Source of the DNA: Actinomyces respiraculi
GTDB lineage: Bacteria; Actinomycetota; Actinomycetes; Actinomycetales; Actinomycetaceae
Assembly: GCF_014595995.2 (NCBI RefSeq)
Contig: NZ_CP063989.1
Location: 1,550,001-1,614,000, forward strand
Length of the DNA: 64,000 bases
Direction of reading: 5' to 3'
The first letter of the stretch is position 1, and every line of letters starts with the position of its first letter. A model generated the notes under the pieces. That model was not told where the DNA came from and searched no databases. It saw only the letters and a list, made by a program, of their open reading frames with translations. This document shows, in pieces, positions 10,178 to 20,511 of this stretch. Both the position numbers and the translations under genes were made by a program.

Positions 10178-11187
10178 AGGCCCACCTCCCGCTGCAGGGC
10201 CACGAGCTCGTCACCGCTCAGGCGGCGCATCTGCCCGGGCTTGAGGGTGCCGAGGGACAGGGGCCCGAGGCGGGTGCGGGCCAGGCGCGTGACCGGGTGA
10301 CCGACGGCCTCGAGCATGCGGCGCACAATGCGGTTCTTACCTGAGTGGAGGGTGATCTCGACGATGGAGCCGGCGGGCCCGGAGTCCTTGACGACGACGC
10401 GGTCGGCCTGAGCGGGCCCGTCCTCGAGCTCGATGCCGCGCTTGAGCTTGCGGGGCACCCAGTGCTCGACCTCGCCCTTGACGATGGCGACGTAGGTCTT
10501 GGAGATCTCATAGCTGGGGTGCATGAGCCGGTGGGACAGCTCGCCGTCGTTGGACAGCAGGATGAGCCCCTCGGTCTCGGCGTCGAGGCGACCGACGTGC
10601 ACCAGGCGCACGGAGGCGGGGTGATCGATCTCCTCGGCGTGCTCAGCGATGTAGCGTTCGGCGAGCTCGGCGACGGTGGGCCGCCCCTGAGGGTCCTCCA
10701 TGGTGGTGACGATGCCGGCGGGCTTGTGCAGCAGCACGGTGATGACGTCGGGGTTGGTCAGCACGCGGGTGCCGTCCACGCGGATCTCCTGGGTCAGGGG
10801 GTCGACGCGGACCCCGACCTCGGTGACGACGACGCCGTCGACGCTCACGCGCCCGGAGGCGATGAGGTTCTCGCAGGCGCGTCGGGAGGCGATGCCGGCG
10901 TGGGCCAGAACCTTCTGGAGGCGCTCGCCGTCCTCAACGTGGGGGTCTGCCTCTCCCCCGCGCCCGGCCCGGTGGCGGGCGGCGAGAATGGCGGCCTCCT
11001 CGTCCTCACCGATGGCCTCGGCGTCGAAGCGGGCCAGCAGATCGGCGTCGGCCTGCTCATCGAGCTCCTCGAGGTCGTCCTCGTCGTAGAACTCCTCGGC
11101 GCCGAGCTCGCCGGTCGGCGCAAGCCCGTCATCCCAGCGGGGGCGTGCCTGAGTGCCGGGACGTGGGTCCTTGGGGTGGTGGTTCAT
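10174..11187 (-). CDS. rluB: Ribosomal large-subunit pseudouridine synthase (RluB/RsuA family)
   Basis: A 337-residue protein. An acidic N-terminal extension of ~95 residues is followed by an S4 RNA-binding domain (RLQKVLAHAGIASRRACENLI). Next comes the RsuA-family catalytic domain with the Asp-containing motif HVGRLDAETEGLILLSNDG, and it ends in the GKNRIVRRMLEAVGHPVTRL motif. It should isomerise a uridine in 23S rRNA. It is the usual neighbour of scpB in Gram-positive genomes and overlaps scpB by 4 nt here. The acidic leader (EEFYDEDDLEELDEQADADL) is longer than in most homologues and probably disordered. Confidence 0.93.
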   Translation of the reverse strand: MNHHPKDPRPGTQARPRWDDGLAPTGELGAEEFYDEDDLEELDEQADADLLARFDAEAIGEDEEAAILAARHRAGRGGEADPHVEDGERLQKVLAHAGIASRRACENLIASGRVSVDGVVVTEVGVRVDPLTQEIRVDGTRVLTNPDVITVLLHKPAGIVTTMEDPQGRPTVAELAERYIAEHAEEIDHPASVRLVHVGRLDAETEGLILLSNDGELSHRLMHPSYEISKTYVAIVKGEVEHWVPRKLKRGIELEDGPAQADRVVVKDSGPAGSIVEITLHSGKNRIVRRMLEAVGHPVTRLARTRLGPLSLGTLKPGQMRRLSGDELVALQREVGL

Positions 11188-11933
11188 GCGTGGCTCCTGC
11201 GGTGGGTGGTGTCGGCGGCGCGCTCGCCGGCCTCGTCGTCGATCTCGGCGAGGGCGGAGGCGTCCGGGAGGTAGGGGGCGAGCGGGGGCAGCTCATCGAG
11301 GGAGTCGAGCCCGAGGAACTCGAGGAACTCGCGGGTCGTGCGGTACAGGTAGGCACCGGAGGGTTCCTGCCCGGCCTCCTCGATGAGGCCGCGGGCGTGC
11401 AGGGTCCGCACGACGCCGTCGACGTTGACGCCGCGGACCGCGGCGACGCGCCCGCGGGTCACGGGCTGGCGGTAGGCGATGACGGCGAGGGTCTCGAGCG
11501 CGGCCTGTGACAGGCGCGAGGTGGCGCCGCCGATGACGAAGCGCTCGACGAGGTCGTGGAACAGGGGTGCGGAGGCGAGCCGCCAGCCGCCGGCGGCTCG
11601 GCGCAGGACGAATCCACGCGGTGCCGCGGTGCCCTCGCCGTCGGGTCCGCGTCCCTCGTACTCGGCCGCCAGGGACTCGAGCAGGGCCTCGGTCTCGTCC
11701 TCCTCGATGCCCAGGGCTTCGGCGAGGGCCGCGGTTGTCACCGGCTCGTCGGCGACGATGAGGACGGCCTCGGCGGCGGCGCGCAGCTGGGTGTCGGGCA
11801 CGGCACTGAGTGAGCCCTGCTCGAACAAGGGCTCGGTGGCGCTTGTGCCGGCCTGGCCGGGCTGGGTGGTGCTGGTCAGGCCCAGGAGGCGGTCGAGCCG
11901 GCTGCTCCTGGGCGCCTGCGTGCTCTCGCTCAT
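11184..11933 (-). CDS. scpB: Segregation and condensation protein B
   Basis: The 249-residue kleisin-associated subunit of the SMC-ScpAB condensin complex. Two winged-helix domains are recognisable from LRAAAEAVLIVADEPVTTAALAEALG onward, with the conserved LSQAALETLAVIAYRQPVTRGRV motif near residue 150. I chose the ATG at 11933: it follows GAGGAGG and overlaps the scpA stop as ATGA, whereas the longer open frame has no ribosome-binding site. The N-terminal ~55 residues are a low-complexity extension. ScpB, ScpA and ParA are encoded consecutively and act together on chromosome organisation. Confidence 0.93.
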   Translation of the reverse strand: MSESTQAPRSSRLDRLLGLTSTTQPGQAGTSATEPLFEQGSLSAVPDTQLRAAAEAVLIVADEPVTTAALAEALGIEEDETEALLESLAAEYEGRGPDGEGTAAPRGFVLRRAAGGWRLASAPLFHDLVERFVIGGATSRLSQAALETLAVIAYRQPVTRGRVAAVRGVNVDGVVRTLHARGLIEEAGQEPSGAYLYRTTREFLEFLGLDSLDELPPLAPYLPDASALAEIDDEAGERAADTTHRRSHA

Positions 11934-12790
11934 GCGAACTCCTCCTCGACGTCTGGGGTCATGATGCCCGTCAGGTCGTCCTGGCCGCCGCACCAGGTGA
12001 CCGTGATCTCGTCCATTGGCCGGTCCTGGTCGAGCTCGACGCTGCCCTGGCGGTACAGGATGAGCAGCGCGAGGAAGCGGGCGACGACCACGGCTGTGCG
12101 TTCGGCGTCGGCGGCGATCTGGGTGAAGGTGAGGGTGCCGTGGTGCCGCAGCCTCAGGGCGACGAGGCTGACCTGCTCCCCCACGGGCACGCTCTCGTGC
12201 AGGTGGATGGTCTGGACGCCCTCGTCGGCGGGGCGGGAGAAGACCTCGGCGGCCACACGGGCCAGGTCCTCGGCGCCGAGGGTGGCCACCAGCTTGGGCA
12301 GCAGGGCGGCGAGCTCCGGTGTGAGGCCGACGACGCGCGGGTGGCTGCGCTGGGCACTCTCGGCGCGCTCACGCAGGTGGGCTGCGGCCTGCTTGTAGGC
12401 GCGGTACTGCAGGAGCCGGGCGAAGAGCAGGTCGCGGGCCTCGAGGAGCTCGAGGTCCTCGTCGTCGTCCTCCTCGCCGTCGTGCGGCAGCAGACGGTGG
12501 GCCTTGAGCGCCAGGAGGGTGGCGGCGACGACGAGGAACTCACTGGCGTGCCCGAGGTCCCAGTCGGCGCGCATGTGGGCCAGGAACTCGTCGGTGACCT
12601 CCGCCAGGGCGAGCTCGGTGACGTCGAGGCGACGGCGGGCGATGAGGGTGAGCAGGAGGTCGAAGGGGCCCTCGAACTGCTCGAGGCTGACGCGGAAGCC
12701 CGGCACCCGTTCGGGCCCGGACTCCTCCTCGTGGGTGTCGGCGGGCCGATCCGTGGCGCCCGCGGAGGGGGGCGGCGGTTCAGGCGACAT
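11930..12790 (-). CDS. scpA: Segregation and condensation protein A
   Basis: A 286-residue kleisin that bridges SMC heads. The N-terminal SMC-binding motif FEGPFDLLLTLIARRRLDVTELALAEVTDEFL starts near residue 38. The C-terminal winged helix (TFTQIAADAERTAVVVARFLALL) follows an acidic middle region. I start it at the ATG at 12790, inside the 3' end of parA (11-nt overlap). The much longer open frame upstream is only the parA antisense-phase shadow. It is translationally coupled to scpB downstream. Confidence 0.92.
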   Translation of the reverse strand: MSPEPPPPSAGATDRPADTHEEESGPERVPGFRVSLEQFEGPFDLLLTLIARRRLDVTELALAEVTDEFLAHMRADWDLGHASEFLVVAATLLALKAHRLLPHDGEEDDDEDLELLEARDLLFARLLQYRAYKQAAAHLRERAESAQRSHPRVVGLTPELAALLPKLVATLGAEDLARVAAEVFSRPADEGVQTIHLHESVPVGEQVSLVALRLRHHGTLTFTQIAADAERTAVVVARFLALLILYRQGSVELDQDRPMDEITVTWCGGQDDLTGIMTPDVEEEFA

Positions 12791-13661
12791 CGCCGCGGGC
12801 GACGAGCTCGCGCGCCAGGCGGCGGTAGGAGTCGGCCCCAGCGTGGGTGGGAGCGTAGCTCGTGATCGGCTCGGCAGCCACGGAGGCGTCGGGGAACTTG
12901 ACGGTGCGGCGGATCTGCGTGTGGAAGAGCTGGTCGCCGAAGGCCTTGGTGAGGGTCTCGAGCACCTCGCGCGAGTGCAGGGTTCGGTGGTCCACCATGG
13001 TGGCGAGGATGCCGTCGATCTGCAGGCGCGGGTTGAGGCGGTCACGCACACGCTCGACCGTCTCAACCAGCAGGGCGACGCCGCGCAGCGCAAAGTACTC
13101 GGTCTCGAGCGGGATGATGACGCCGTGCGAGGCGGTGAGCGCGTTGACGGTCAGCAGGCCCAGGGAGGGCTGGCAGTCGATGAGGACGACGTCGTACTCG
13201 TCCAGCACGGGCCGCAGCACCCGTGCCAGCGACTGCTCGCGCGCCACCTCGTTGACGAGCTGGACCTCCGCGGCCGACAGGTCAATGTTGGCCGGGACGA
13301 TGTCGAGCCCGGGGGTGGAGGTCTGGCGGATGATGGGGCGCACGTCGGGGCGCGCGGCGATGAGCGTGTCGTAGATGGTGGCGTCGAGCTCGTTGGCGTT
13401 GATGCCCAGGCCCGCGGAGGCGGCGCCCTGGGGGTCGAAGTCGACGATGAGGACCTTGCGGCCGTACTCGGCCAGGCAAGCGCCCAGGTTGATGGTCGTC
13501 GTCGTCTTGCCGACGCCGCCCTTCTGGTTGCACATGGAGATCACGCGCGCGGGGCCGTGGGACTCCAGGGGTGCCGGCACGGGGAACGTCACGTCCTCGC
13601 CCTCGGAGGGCAAGTCGATGAGCCCGGGCTGCTGGCGGTCCGTCGTGCTGGAGGTACTCAC
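12780..13661 (-). CDS. ParA-family chromosome-partitioning ATPase
   Basis: This 293-residue Soj/ParA-type ATPase has a deviant Walker A (KGGVGKTTTTINLG), the A' motif (VDFDPQGAASAGLG) and Walker B (YDVVLIDCQPSLG). An N-terminal leader of ~40 residues precedes the fold. No parB follows; scpA and scpB do. This makes it the ScpAB-associated ParA homologue common in Actinobacteria rather than the origin-proximal ParA. It probably uses ATP-dependent DNA binding in chromosome or nucleoid positioning. The start at 13661 lies 9 nt after the xerD stop. Confidence 0.92.
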   Translation of the reverse strand: MSTSSTTDRQQPGLIDLPSEGEDVTFPVPAPLESHGPARVISMCNQKGGVGKTTTTINLGACLAEYGRKVLIVDFDPQGAASAGLGINANELDATIYDTLIAARPDVRPIIRQTSTPGLDIVPANIDLSAAEVQLVNEVAREQSLARVLRPVLDEYDVVLIDCQPSLGLLTVNALTASHGVIIPLETEYFALRGVALLVETVERVRDRLNPRLQIDGILATMVDHRTLHSREVLETLTKAFGDQLFHTQIRRTVKFPDASVAAEPITSYAPTHAGADSYRRLARELVARGDVA

Positions 13662-13670
13662 ACGGGCAGC

Positions 13671-14606
13671 CTAACCGAAAGCACGCGGATGGCTGGTTGC
13701 GTAGACCTCACGCAGGTGATCCACCGTGACCTTCGTGTAGATCTGGGTCGTGGTGACCGAGGCGTGGCCGAGCATCTCCTGCACGACACGCACGTCCGCC
13801 CCACCGGCCAGCAGGTGGGTGGCGAAGGAGTGGCGCAGCGTGTGGGGGGACACGTGCAGGTCCTCCTCCAGTCCGGCGCGTGCCGCCGCCTGACGCAGCA
13901 CCCCCCAGGCGGACTGGCGCGACAGGGGGCGTCCCAGCGTGTTGAGGAAGACCTCCGGCACTCCCCTGCCCCGGGCGGCAAGCTCGGGCCTGCCCTGAAC
14001 GAGGTAGGCGTCCAGGGCGTCCCAGGCCAGGCGCCCCACGGGCACGATCCTCTCCTTGCGGCCCTTGCCGAACAGCCGCAGGCAGCCGGAGTCGCGGTCG
14101 AGGTCGTCGATGACGAGGCCGACGGCCTCTGAGATGCGCGCGCCGGTGGCGTACAGCAGCTCGAGCAACGCGCGGTCGCGCAGGCCGGTGGCGCTCTCGT
14201 CTGTGGAGGCGGCCTCAAGCAGCGCCTGGACCTGCTCAACGCTCAGGGCCTTGGGCAGGCGCCGACCCACCTGGGGCGGGCGTACGGCGGCCGACGGGTC
14301 GGTGCTGGTGCGTCCCTCGGCCAGGAGGAAGCGGTGCCAGCCGCGCACGGCCGTGACGGTGCGTGAGGCGGATGAGGCCGACAGGGGGCGGCCGCCGTCG
14401 GCGCCGGTACGGATGGCCTCGAGGAAGGCGGCGACGTCCACCTCGGTGACGCTCTCGGGGCGATCCAGGCCCCGGGACGCGAGGAAGGACGTGTAGCGGC
14501 CGAGGTCGCGCTCGTAGGCGGCCAGGGTGTTGGCACTCAGCCCGCGCTCGACCCTGAGGTGAGCGAGGTAGCCGCCCAGGGCGCGGGTGAGGATGTCGGC
14601 AGCCAC
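13671..14606 (-). CDS. xerD: Tyrosine recombinase XerD
   Basis: A 311-residue site-specific recombinase that resolves chromosome dimers at dif. It has a SAM-like core-binding domain ([22 protein letters not shown]) and a catalytic domain with the complete set of residues: Arg in [13 protein letters not shown], Lys in [11 protein letters not shown], His and Arg in [14 protein letters not shown], His in [12 protein letters not shown] and the nucleophile Tyr in the same motif. GTG 14606 gives the family's usual length; the open frame continues upstream into secG but without homology. The adjacency to scpAB and ParA matches a chromosome-segregation cluster. Confidence 0.93.
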   Translation of the reverse strand: MAADILTRALGGYLAHLRVERGLSANTLAAYERDLGRYTSFLASRGLDRPESVTEVDVAAFLEAIRTGADGGRPLSASSASRTVTAVRGWHRFLLAEGRTSTDPSAAVRPPQVGRRLPKALSVEQVQALLEAASTDESATGLRDRALLELLYATGARISEAVGLVIDDLDRDSGCLRLFGKGRKERIVPVGRLAWDALDAYLVQGRPELAARGRGVPEVFLNTLGRPLSRQSAWGVLRQAAARAGLEEDLHVSPHTLRHSFATHLLAGGADVRVVQEMLGHASVTTTQIYTKVTVDHLREVYATSHPRAFG

Positions 14607-14628
14607 GTCGTCGGGGCCGCGGGTGGGA

Positions 14629-14871
14629 TCAGGCGAACCTGGCGACCAGGCCCAGGCCGACGATGGCCAGAGCCCAGACGATGCCGACGCCGATGGTGAT
14701 GCGGTTGAGGTTGCGCTCGGCGACGCCGGAGGAGCCGGCGACCGAGGAGACGCCGCCGCCGAACATGTCGGACAGGCCGCCGCCACGTCCCTTGTGCAGC
14801 AGGACCGTGGCAATAAGGAAGAAGCTCGAGAGCACGAGGAGGATCTTGAGGATGATCTCCAGGATGTCCAT
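14629..14871 (-). CDS. secG: Preprotein translocase subunit SecG
   Basis: An 80-residue inner-membrane protein with two transmembrane helices (about residues 4-23 and 56-77). Between them lies the hallmark loop [17 protein letters not shown]. SecG assists the SecYE channel in protein export. The ATG at 14871 follows GAAGGAC at suitable spacing. In many Actinobacteria secG follows tpiA, as here, but a strong hairpin at 14941-14984 separates them, so it may have its own promoter. Confidence 0.93.
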   Translation of the reverse strand: MDILEIILKILLVLSSFFLIATVLLHKGRGGGLSDMFGGGVSSVAGSSGVAERNLNRITIGVGIVWALAIVGLGLVARFA

Positions 14872-14940
14872 GCTGCGGTGTCCTTCGTGACGGGGCAAGG
14901 TTGCGCAACGGACTTTACCCCACGGGGCGCGGATACACGG

Positions 14941-14984
14941 ACCGGGACCCGGCCACCTCACGTGTGAGGTTGCCGGGCCCCGGT
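14941..14984 (-). terminator. Long hairpin after tpiA, end of the glycolytic operon
   Basis: A 21-bp stem with two mismatches runs from 14941-14961 to 14964-14984, closing on ACCTCAC/GTGAGGT. It lies 54 nt past the tpiA stop. There is no clear U-tract, so it may act as an RNA 3'-end stabiliser as much as a terminator. Confidence 0.55.
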
Positions 14985-15037
14985 CAGGTCAGGTGCGGGT
15001 GGCAGCCCATCAGGGGCCGGAGACGCCGACGTGCGCC

Positions 15038-15817
15038 TCAGGCGTAGAAGCCCGCCATGGCGGCGAAGGACTCGGCCTTGAGTGAGGCGCCACCGACGAG
15101 AGCACCGTCGACGTCGCTCTGAGCCATGAGCTCCTTGATGTTGTCCGGCTTGGCGGAGCCGCCGTACAGAACGCGGGTGGCGTCCGCGGTGGCGTCGCCG
15201 TAGTCGGCGCGCAGCGCCTCGCGGATCGCGCCGCAGACCTCCTGGGCGTCGGCGGCCGTGGCGGTCTCGCCGGTGCCGATGGCCCAGATGGGTTCGTAGG
15301 CGATGACGATCTTGGCGACGTCCTCAGCGGACCAGCCGGCCAGCGCGGCACGGACCTGGCTGAGGACGAAGTCCACGTGCGTGCCTGCCTTGCGAACCTC
15401 AAGGGCCTCGCCGCAGCACAGGATCGGCGTCATACCGGCGTCGAGGACCTTGCGGGCCTTGGCACCGACGAGCTCGTCGGACTCCTGGTGGTACTCACGA
15501 CGCTCGGAGTGGCCCATGACAACGTAGGTGACGCCAAGCTTGCCGAGCATCGCGGTGGAGATCTCACCGGTGTAGGCGCCGTTGTCATGGACGGAGACGT
15601 CCTGGGCGCCGTACGCGATGCCCAGGGAGTCAGCCTCGACGATCGTCTGCACGGTGCGGATGTCCGTGAACGGGGGGATGACGAGGACCTCGCACTTGGA
15701 GTAGTCGTGCTCGGCATCCTTCAGGGCCATGGCCAGGCCCTGGACCAGGTGGTTGGCCTCGAGGTGGTCGAGGTTCATCTTCCAGTTGCCCGCCATCAGC
15801 GGGGTGCGGTTGCTCAT
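15038..15817 (-). CDS. tpiA: Triosephosphate isomerase
   Basis: The 259-residue TIM-barrel enzyme interconverts dihydroxyacetone phosphate and glyceraldehyde 3-phosphate. Catalytic residues are visible: Asn and Lys in MAGNWKMN, His in VMGHSERRE, Glu in [14 protein letters not shown], and the phosphate-binding [11 protein letters not shown] and [11 protein letters not shown] loops. It starts at ATG 15817, 7 nt after the pgk stop, so the two are translated from one mRNA. Confidence 0.97.
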   Translation of the reverse strand: MSNRTPLMAGNWKMNLDHLEANHLVQGLAMALKDAEHDYSKCEVLVIPPFTDIRTVQTIVEADSLGIAYGAQDVSVHDNGAYTGEISTAMLGKLGVTYVVMGHSERREYHQESDELVGAKARKVLDAGMTPILCCGEALEVRKAGTHVDFVLSQVRAALAGWSAEDVAKIVIAYEPIWAIGTGETATAADAQEVCGAIREALRADYGDATADATRVLYGGSAKPDNIKELMAQSDVDGALVGGASLKAESFAAMAGFYA

Positions 15818-15824
15818 AGTGGTA

Positions 15825-17018
15825 TCAGCCTTCCAGGACGGAGACGCCGGGCAGCACCTTGCCCTCGAGGAGCTCGAGGGAGGCGCCACCACCGGTGGAG
15901 ATGTGGGAGAAGGTGGACTCGTCGAAGCCGAGCGTACGCACGGCCGCGGCGGAGTCGCCACCGCCGATGACGGTGAACGCGTCGGACTCGCTCATGGCCT
16001 TGGCGACGGCCTTGGTTCCGGCCGCGAAGGCCTCGAACTCGAAGACGCCCATGGGACCGTTCCAGACGACCGTCTTGGACGTGGAGATGGCCTCGGCGTA
16101 GAGGGCGGCCGTCTTCGGGCCGATGTCGAGGCCCATCTGGTCGGCGGGGATCGCGTCGGCCGCGACGACGGTGGCGGGGGCGTCCGCGGCGAAGGCCGGG
16201 GCGACAACCGTGTCGACGGGCAGCAGGAGCTCGACGCCGTTGGCCTTGGCGGTGGCGAGGTAGCCCTTGACCGTGTCGATCTGGTCCTTCTCCAGCAGGG
16301 AGGTGCCGACCTCGTGGCCGTGGGCGGCGAGGAAGGTGTAGGCCATGCCGCCGCCGATGAGCAGACGGTCCGCCTTGGACAGGAGGTTGGCGATGACACC
16401 GAGCTTGTCGGAGACCTTGGAGCCGCCGAGCACCACCGTGTAGGGGCGCTCGGGGTTGGTGACGGCCCTGGACAGGGACTCGATCTCCTTGCGCACGAGC
16501 AGGCCCGCGGCGGCCGGGAGGATCGTGGCGACGTCATAGACGGAGGCCTGCTTGCGGTGGACGACACCGAAGCCGTCGGAGACGAAGACGTCGGCGAGCG
16601 CGGCGAGCTCGGCGGCAAAGGCGGCGCGCTCGGCGTCGTCCTTGCTGGTCTCGGCGGCGTTGAAGCGGACGTTCTCGAGCAGGACGATCTCGCCCTCGCT
16701 CATGGCGGCGACGGCGGCCCTGGCGGACTCGCCGACGGTGTCCTTGGCGAGGGTGACCTTGACGCCGGTGACCTCAGCGAGGCGGGCGGCGACGGGGGCG
16801 AGGGAGTAGTCCGGGTTGACCTGGCCCTTCGGGCGGCCGAGGTGAGCGGTGACGATGACCTTGGCGCCGGCGTCGAGCAGCGTCGTGAGGGTGGGGAGGG
16901 CGGCCTGGATGCGGCCGTCGTCGGTGATGTTCTTGTCCGCGTCGAGCGGGACGTTGAAGTCGGAGCGGACGAGGACGCGCTTGCCCTTGAGGTCGCCCAG
17001 GGACTCGATGGTCTTCAT
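15825..17018 (-). CDS. pgk: Phosphoglycerate kinase
   Basis: A 397-residue cytosolic enzyme of glycolysis transferring phosphate from 1,3-bisphosphoglycerate to ADP. It shows the N-terminal signature [14 protein letters not shown], the substrate-binding [19 protein letters not shown] in the hinge region, and the nucleotide-binding [13 protein letters not shown] near the C-terminus. It is separated from gap by 143 bp holding a 17-bp perfect hairpin. That suggests processing or differential expression of the two halves of the operon. Confidence 0.97.
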   Translation of the reverse strand: MKTIESLGDLKGKRVLVRSDFNVPLDADKNITDDGRIQAALPTLTTLLDAGAKVIVTAHLGRPKGQVNPDYSLAPVAARLAEVTGVKVTLAKDTVGESARAAVAAMSEGEIVLLENVRFNAAETSKDDAERAAFAAELAALADVFVSDGFGVVHRKQASVYDVATILPAAAGLLVRKEIESLSRAVTNPERPYTVVLGGSKVSDKLGVIANLLSKADRLLIGGGMAYTFLAAHGHEVGTSLLEKDQIDTVKGYLATAKANGVELLLPVDTVVAPAFAADAPATVVAADAIPADQMGLDIGPKTAALYAEAISTSKTVVWNGPMGVFEFEAFAAGTKAVAKAMSESDAFTVIGGGDSAAAVRTLGFDESTFSHISTGGGASLELLEGKVLPGVSVLEG

Positions 17019-17090
17019 GAAACCTCTTACCTGCTGGTTGTGGTGGTGGTCGGGTGCCGGGTGAGCGGCCGAGCGTCAGCCGCTGACGGA

Positions 17091-17128
17091 CCGACGCCCG
17101 CGCACGCGTGGGCGTGCGCGGGCGTCGG
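17091..17128 (-). promoter_or_regulatory. 17-bp perfect hairpin between gap and pgk
   Basis: CCGACGCCCGCGCACGC (17091-17107) pairs perfectly with 17112-17128 across a 4-nt GTGG loop. On the minus strand it follows the gap stop by about 33 nt and precedes pgk by ~70 nt. No U-run follows, so an RNA-processing or stabilising element or a leaky terminator is more likely than a full stop. A smaller 6-bp hairpin (CGTCAG/CTGACG) lies just beyond it. Confidence 0.55.
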
Positions 17129-17161
17129 CCTTCAGGTGCTCATGCGGCTGACGTCAGATGC

Positions 17162-18208
<1,047 letters not shown>

Positions 18209-18365
18209 TTACTGAAGGGCACAAGCGTGTGTGCCCTACGGGATCTCACGGCGGAGCCGCAGTCCCGACGCTCGGGAGTCTAGCGTCACGTCGGGTCCCA
18301 CCGCGAGCGCCCGGCACGCCACAGGCGAACACGGCGGCCCGACGCGGACCGTGAGGCGACGGCGC

Positions 18366-18398
18366 ACCAGGGTCGGCGTTGACGTCAGGGACCCTGGT
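18366..18398 (-). terminator. Hairpin after whiA
   Basis: A 9-bp perfect stem (ACCAGGGTC with GACCCTGGT) and a 15-nt loop lie 8 nt past the whiA stop, before the gap promoter region. It is terminator-like, without a U-tract. Confidence 0.5.
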
Positions 18399-18406
18399 CC
18401 TAGGGT

Positions 18407-19387
18407 TCAGAGGTCGAGCATGTCCCGGGTGAGCACGGACTCGGTGTCCGCCACCCCCCGCTCGTGGGCCCGCTTGTCCGCCATGGCCAGCAGGCGGCGG
18501 ATGCGCCCGGCCACGGCGTCCTTGGTCAGCGGCGGATCGGAGAGCTGACCGAGCTCCTCCAGCGAGGCCTGCTTGTGCTCCACGCGCAGGCGGCCGGCCT
18601 GCAGCAGGTGCTCGGGCACCTCCTCCCCCAGGATCTCGAAGGCGCGCTCGACGCGGGCACCGGAGGCCACGGCGGCGCGGGCCGAGCGCCGCAGGTTCGC
18701 GTCGTCGAAGTTCGCCAGCCGGTTGGCGGTGCCGCGCGTCTCGCGGCGCGAGCGGCGCTCCCCCCAGGCGGTGTGGGCCTGGGTGGCACCCATCCGCTCG
18801 AGCAGGATGCCGATGGCCTCACCGTCGCGCACGACCACGCGGTCGGCTCCGCGCACCTCGCGCGCCTTGGCAACGATGTCGAATCGCCGTGCGGCCCCAA
18901 CCAGGGCCAGGGCCGCCTCGGAGCCCGGGCAGGTGACCTCGAGGGAGGAGGAGCGTCCTGGCTCGGTGAGCGATCCGCGCGCGAGGAAGGCACCGCGCCA
19001 GGCCGCCGCCGCGGCGCTGCGCCCACCCTGGATGACGGCGACGGGCATGCCGCGCACGGGCCTGCCGCGCCCGTCGACCAGGCCGGTCAGGCGTGCGAGG
19101 TCCTTTCCGCGCTCGCTCACGCGCAGGACGTAACGGTTGCCCCGGTGCAGGGAGCCGCCGCGTACGACGACGACCTCAGGCTCGACGCTGTAGAGGTCCT
19201 TGAGCTCGCGGTGCAGGCGGCGGACCGCTCCCCCGTGGTCGAGCTCGGCCTCGACGACGATCGTGCCGCCGACGATATGCAGTCCGCCGGCGAAACGGAG
19301 CATGGAGGCGACTTCGGCACGGCGTTGGGAGGAGGTGCCGGGGGCCACCTGGGCCAGTTCGTCCTTGACGGTCACCGTCAGCGACAT
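18407..19387 (-). CDS. whiA: WhiA sporulation/division regulator
   Basis: A 326-residue DNA-binding protein with the WhiA layout: a LAGLIDADG-like N-terminal domain ([16 protein letters not shown], then the second half [17 protein letters not shown]) and a C-terminal helix-turn-helix ([21 protein letters not shown]). In Streptomyces WhiA activates sporulation septation genes. In non-sporulating Firmicutes and Actinobacteria it affects division and chromosome segregation. It ends the uvrC-rapZ-yvcK-whiA cluster conserved in Gram-positives. A 71-bp gap separates it from yvcK. It starts at ATG 19387 after CAGGAG. Confidence 0.94.
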   Translation of the reverse strand: MSLTVTVKDELAQVAPGTSSQRRAEVASMLRFAGGLHIVGGTIVVEAELDHGGAVRRLHRELKDLYSVEPEVVVVRGGSLHRGNRYVLRVSERGKDLARLTGLVDGRGRPVRGMPVAVIQGGRSAAAAAWRGAFLARGSLTEPGRSSSLEVTCPGSEAALALVGAARRFDIVAKAREVRGADRVVVRDGEAIGILLERMGATQAHTAWGERRSRRETRGTANRLANFDDANLRRSARAAVASGARVERAFEILGEEVPEHLLQAGRLRVEHKQASLEELGQLSDPPLTKDAVAGRIRRLLAMADKRAHERGVADTESVLTRDMLDL

Positions 19388-19458
19388 GGGGTGGCTCCTG
19401 TTCGTCGGGGCAGTGGCGGTACTGGGGTGGTGGTTGTACTGGGGTGCAGGGTAACGCC

Positions 19459-20505
19459 TCAGCCTGTGGTGTCAGGGGTCGGGGGCGTTGCCAGGTCCGC
19501 GATCACCCCGTCGAAGGAGTCGCGGAAGGCGGCGGCCAGACGCAGCGAGTCGTGGTGGCCCAGACCGTCACTGGTGCGGACCTGGCGCAGGACGAGCACG
19601 GCGCCCGTGAGGCGGGCCGCCTCCTCGAGGGCGGCGACGTCGTCGACGGTGGAGGGGTCGGCCACGACGACGTCCAGGCGCAGCTCGGGGGCGTACTCGT
19701 GCAGCACGCGCACGTGGTCCGCCGGCGTCATGTTCTCAGTCTCGCCGCGCTGCGCGGTGAGGTTGAGCACGAGGACCTTGCGGGCGCGGGTGCTCACCAG
19801 GGCCTCGCGCATGGAGTCGAGCACCAGGTGGGGAAGGACGGAGGAGTACCAGGAGCCCGGGCCGAGCACGACCCAGTCGGCCTCGGCGATGGCCTTGACG
19901 GCCACGGGGTGGGCGACGGCGTCGGCCGGGCTCAGGCACACGTGCTCGATGCGTCCGCGTGCCGTGGCGACGGCGACCTGCCCGCTCACGCGTGAGCGCC
20001 GCTCGCCGTCGACGACGTCCGCCTCGATGACCAGTGGCGAGGAGCTCATGGGCACGACCCGGCCGTGGATGGACAGCAGGCGCCCCACCCAGTCCAGGCC
20101 CCCGACGTCGTCACCCAGCAGCTGCCACAGGGCGAGGATGAGGAGGTTTCCCAGGGCGTGGTTGTCGAGCTCGCCGTCACCGGCGAAGCGGTGCTGGAGA
20201 ACGTCACGCCAGGTCAGGCCCCACTCGGAGTCGTCGGTGAGGGCCGCCAGGGCCATGCGCAGGTCCCCGGGGGGCAGGCAGTCGAACTCCTGGCGCAACC
20301 GGCCCGAGGAGCCGCCGTCGTCGGCCACGGTGACGACGGCGGTCAGGCGCTGTGTGACGTGGCGCAGGGCCCGCAGGGTGGCGGACAGGCCGTGCCCACC
20401 ACCCAGGGCGACGACGCGCGGGCCCTCCTGACCGCGTCGGCGCCAGCCCTCGGCGTCAACGGTGGTGGTTGCGGTGTGTGCTGTGGACACAGTGTTCTCA
20501 GTCAC
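19459..20505 (-). CDS. yvcK: YvcK/CofD-like cell-wall and carbon-flux factor
   Basis: A 348-residue cytosolic protein with the nucleotide-binding motif [16 protein letters not shown] near residue 32, [29 protein letters not shown], and the [14 protein letters not shown] segment typical of the CofD/YvcK fold. YvcK proteins bind UDP-GlcNAc and are needed for growth on gluconeogenic substrates and for cell-wall precursor partitioning. It lies 6 nt downstream of rapZ, a UDP-sugar- and RNA-linked regulator, which fits a joint role in envelope metabolism. Confidence 0.93.
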   Translation of the reverse strand: MTENTVSTAHTATTTVDAEGWRRRGQEGPRVVALGGGHGLSATLRALRHVTQRLTAVVTVADDGGSSGRLRQEFDCLPPGDLRMALAALTDDSEWGLTWRDVLQHRFAGDGELDNHALGNLLILALWQLLGDDVGGLDWVGRLLSIHGRVVPMSSSPLVIEADVVDGERRSRVSGQVAVATARGRIEHVCLSPADAVAHPVAVKAIAEADWVVLGPGSWYSSVLPHLVLDSMREALVSTRARKVLVLNLTAQRGETENMTPADHVRVLHEYAPELRLDVVVADPSTVDDVAALEEAARLTGAVLVLRQVRTSDGLGHHDSLRLAAAFRDSFDGVIADLATPPTPDTTG

Positions 20506-20511
20506 GACGCC

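Noticed and set aside
11930..13093. Long form of scpA starting inside parA
   Set aside because: The extra ~100 codons are parA in another frame; the ATG at 12790 begins the conserved protein.
19421..19447. Direct repeat TACTGGGGTG twice, 17 bp apart, before whiA
   Set aside because: It is short and G-rich with no further copies or palindromy; a chance repeat is sufficient explanation.
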